From positions 1-8,436 of the forward strand of contig CABJAN010000037.1 in the NCBI GenBank assembly GCA_902363515.1: a stretch of 8,436 bases of DNA, in the 5' to 3' direction. This DNA is from Bacillota bacterium. Its GTDB lineage: Bacteria; Bacillota; Clostridia; Lachnospirales; Lachnospiraceae. Position 1 is the stretch's first letter; each line of letters starts with the position of its first letter. A program made the translations under genes and the position numbers. Below, one piece after another: positions 7,030-8,436 of the stretch. A model generated the notes under the pieces. The model saw only the letters and a program-made list of their open reading frames with translations, had not been told where the DNA came from and ran no database searches.

Positions 7030-8172
7030 CCCAAACAGTTCAGCCAGTTTCTCTTCCTTAATCTTAGAACCAATGACACACAGTCTTCCTGTGTAATCCG
7101 GAGAACCTGTTCTGATATCTGCCTCTCCCGGAACCATGTCAAAATAAATCCACTGTCCGTCTTTTCCTGCTACCATACCTTTTGCACGAAGAATCATGCC
7201 ATAGCTGTCATCTGTGGAAAGCGTATTAAGAATCTCCTTGATTTCCTCCTGGGTATAAGCCTTGATGGTTTCCCTTCCCCAGCTTGTAAATACCTCATCT
7301 GCATGATGGTGATGATCATGGCCCTCATGGTGGTGGTCATGACCGCAGCCACAGCCCTCGTGGTCGTGATGATGATCATGCTCCTCATGGTGATGGTCAT
7401 GGCCGCAACCGCATTCTTCATGGTCATGGTGATACTCATGTTCTTCGTGATGGTGGTCATGTCCACAGCCACATTCTTCATGGTCATGGTGATGATGATC
7501 ATGTCCTTCATGATGGTGACCGCCGCATACCGGGCACACTTCCTCCTCCATCAGTTCTTTTTCCAGGGAACGATTATGCTCCATGGTATCCAGGATTTTC
7601 TCTCCTGAAAGCTGTTCAACAGGTGTGGTAATCACTGCTGCATTTTCGTTCAGGGAACGAATGAGTTCTACTGCTGTCTGTACCTTGTCATCGGTTGCTT
7701 TCGGAGTATCTGTTCGGCTTAAAATCACAGTACCGGCATATTCAATCTGATTGCTGAAAAATTCTCCGAAATTCTTCATATACATTTTGCATTTGGTTAC
7801 ATCCACAACTGTGGTAAAACTGTTTAATGTTATGTCAACTTCATTTTCTACTTTCTGAACTGCTTTGATAACATCGGAAAGCTTTCCAACACCTGACGGT
7901 TCAATGATAATTCTGTCTGGCTGGTATGTGGTAATCACTTCTTTTAAGGCTTCTCCAAAATCTCCTACCAGAGAACAGCAAATGCATCCTGAATTCATTT
8001 CACGGATTTCGATTCCTGCTTCTTTTAAAAATCCGCCATCAATGCCAATTTCTCCAAATTCATTTTCAATTAAAACAACCTGTTCCCCTTTGTAAGCCTC
8101 ACTGAGTAATTTTTTAATTAATGTGGTTTTTCCTGCTCCCAGGAATCCTGAAAAAATATCTATTTTTGTCAT
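7024..8172 (-). CDS. COG0523/CobW-type GTPase metallochaperone with His-rich repeat insert
   Basis: A 382-residue G3E-family GTPase. The P-loop is GFLGAGKTT (9-17). The CxCC metal motif is GCICC (C63, C65, C66). IIEPSG (89-94), TVVDVTK (121-127) and SRTD (152-155, guanine recognition) follow. A zinc-knuckle-like CPVC (213-216) leads into a 72-residue insert (219-290) with 35 His and three CGCG motifs. The CobW C-terminal domain spans about 294-382. COG0523 proteins deliver Zn, Co or Ni to client enzymes using GTP hydrolysis; the His/Cys content favours zinc, cobalt or nickel, but the sequence does not say which. I place the start at 8172, with AAGGAG 8 nt upstream. An earlier in-frame ATG at 8217 would add MCACGAQFPKKGADN across that ribosome site and a hairpin and is unlikely. 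It is the first gene of a probable operon with the second GTPase, pth and mfd. Confidence 0.92.
   Translation of the reverse strand: MTKIDIFSGFLGAGKTTLIKKLLSEAYKGEQVVLIENEFGEIGIDGGFLKEAGIEIREMNSGCICCSLVGDFGEALKEVITTYQPDRIIIEPSGVGKLSDVIKAVQKVENEVDITLNSFTTVVDVTKCKMYMKNFGEFFSNQIEYAGTVILSRTDTPKATDDKVQTAVELIRSLNENAAVITTPVEQLSGEKILDTMEHNRSLEKELMEEEVCPVCGGHHHEGHDHHHHDHEECGCGHDHHHEEHEYHHDHEECGCGHDHHHEEHDHHHDHEGCGCGHDHHHEGHDHHHHADEVFTSWGRETIKAYTQEEIKEILNTLSTDDSYGMILRAKGMVAGKDGQWIYFDMVPGEADIRTGSPDYTGRLCVIGSKIKEEKLAELFGL
7303..7518 (-). repeat. His/Cys-rich tandem repeats in the GTPase gene
   Basis: After an 11-residue His-rich lead come three copies of a 20-residue unit of the form DHEECGCGHDHHHEEHxxHH at 7485-7426, 7425-7366 and 7365-7303 (the last has one extra His). 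The protein units are almost identical, while many third codon positions differ (TGT/TGC, GGC/GGT, CAC/CAT). The copies are therefore not a fresh slippage product and appear to be under selection at protein level. Each unit holds 8 to 10 His and 2 Cys. Confidence 0.9.
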
Positions 8173-8180
8173 GTTATCTG

Positions 8181-8186
8181 CTCCTT
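8181..8186 (-). promoter_or_regulatory. Ribosome binding site fixing the GTPase start at 8172
   Basis: The minus strand reads AAGGAG followed by 8 nt and ATG (8172-8170). This well-spaced site decides against the longer frame beginning at 8217. Confidence 0.85.
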
Positions 8187-8198
8187 TCTTTGGAAACT

Positions 8199-8215
8199 GT
8201 GCGCCACAGGCACAC
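8199..8215 (-). promoter_or_regulatory. Small leader hairpin before the GTPase ribosome site
   Basis: GTGTGC (8215-8210) pairs with GCGCAC (8204-8199) over a 5-nt loop, including one T-G pair. An alternative CTGTG/CACAG fold uses overlapping bases. It lies 12 nt upstream of the ribosome site and may be part of a folded leader with the terminator-like hairpin at 8221-8250. Confidence 0.3.
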
Positions 8216-8220
8216 ACTGG

Positions 8221-8250
8221 AAAAGGGGACGAAAGTTTTACTTCCGCCCC
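8221..8250 (-). terminator. Terminator-like hairpin in the leader of the GTPase operon
   Basis: On the minus strand GGGGCGGAAGT (8250-8240) pairs with ACTTTCGTCCCC (8236-8225), with one bulged T and one G-T pair, a 3-nt loop and four T after it (8224-8221). It lies between the promoter at 8269-8297 and the start codon, so it could act as an attenuator. It could instead be the terminator of a gene beyond the right edge. Confidence 0.5.
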
Positions 8251-8268
8251 TCGTACCGTCTAAATTGG

Positions 8269-8297
8269 AGTATAGCACTGTTCTATGAAGAGTGCAA
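8269..8297 (-). promoter_or_regulatory. Sigma-A type promoter of the GTPase-GTPase-pth-mfd operon
   Basis: TTGCAC (8297-8292), a 17-nt spacer and TATACT (8274-8269) on the minus strand. The predicted start is near 8262, giving a leader of about 90 nt. No convincing Zur or Fur box was recognised around it. Confidence 0.7.
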
Positions 8298-8436
8298 GGG
8301 GGATTTAACAAGCAACAGTTTTAAAAGGTAAATTAATTTTATAACCTGCCATTCTAATAGATTTGCCTGTTTACACATTTATTTCAAATTCCCAGAAGTT
8401 ATCCACATTGAATGGGGGCATTTATTCCTTTTTGAA
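8298..8436. other. AT-rich non-coding stretch with one consensus DnaA box
   Basis: No reading frame of note is present in this end stretch on either strand. TTATCCACA at 8399-8407 (plus strand) is a perfect match to the bacterial DnaA box consensus. An imperfect dyad, GGTAAATTAATTTTATAACC, lies at 8327-8346. A single DnaA box can occur by chance, so no origin is claimed. Confidence 0.4.

Noticed and set aside
7303..7485. Regular 60-bp repeats as a possible CRISPR array
   Set aside because: The units are directly adjacent without spacers, diverge at synonymous positions and are coding.
7303..7608. Plus-strand open frame rich in Met and Val opposite the His repeats
   Set aside because: It is the complement of CAT/CAC codons (ATG/GTG) and only reflects the His-rich repeat on the other strand.
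8173..8217. Longer start for the first GTPase at 8217
   Set aside because: The extra 15 codons run through the ribosome site at 8181-8186 and a hairpin. The conserved family N-terminus begins at MTKIDIFSGFLGAGKTT.
8298..8436. Zur or Fur box upstream of the GTPase operon
   Set aside because: The AT-rich imperfect dyad at 8327-8346 does not match the known Bacillus Zur or Fur consensus well enough.

Overview
The window reads as chromosomal DNA of a low-to-mid GC Gram-positive anaerobe, most likely a Clostridia/Lachnospiraceae member. The basis is the strong AGGAGG-type ribosome binding sites, TTGnnn-17-TATAAT-type promoters, the pth-mfd-PrsA-like lipoprotein order known from Firmicutes, and the style of the proteins. 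The genus cannot be fixed from the sequence alone. All supportable genes lie on the minus strand, so transcription runs from the right edge to the left.

Right part (8436 to 5417): a promoter (8269-8297) and a leader with a terminator-like hairpin precede a compact run of genes. The first is a COG0523/CobW-type GTPase with a CxCC motif and a very His-rich tandem-repeat insert. The second is a divergent COG0523-like GTPase that lacks CxCC and carries a C-terminal domain resembling DUF1980/TIGR03943 (YcgQ). Then come pth (peptidyl-tRNA hydrolase) and mfd (transcription-repair coupling factor). Gaps are 48, 10 and 4 nt, so the four genes are probably one operon that joins metal handling to two housekeeping functions (ribosome recycling and transcription-coupled repair).

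Middle (1870 to 581): after mfd there is a clear sigma-A type promoter (1799-1827). It drives a separate gene for a PrsA-like foldase lipoprotein, which ends in a good intrinsic terminator (581-629).

Left part (about 540 to 1): a small accessory segment that looks decayed. A promoter with a palindrome on its -35 leads into a helix-turn-helix protein of the compact XRE-like type whose start codon has been lost or shifted. This overlaps the start of a RhuM-type (virulence/phage-associated) gene that carries a one-base deletion after six codons and loses recognisable homology after about 60 codons. That stretch runs into two hairpin terminators at the left edge. No RNA gene, intact insertion sequence or CRISPR array was seen.

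The most interesting element is the two-GTPase metal module: a His/Cys-rich metallochaperone-like protein paired with a CxCC-less GTPase/DUF1980-like fusion, with a possible attenuator upstream. Next are a perfect terminator-like palindrome inside the 5' end of mfd and the decayed HTH/RhuM pair.
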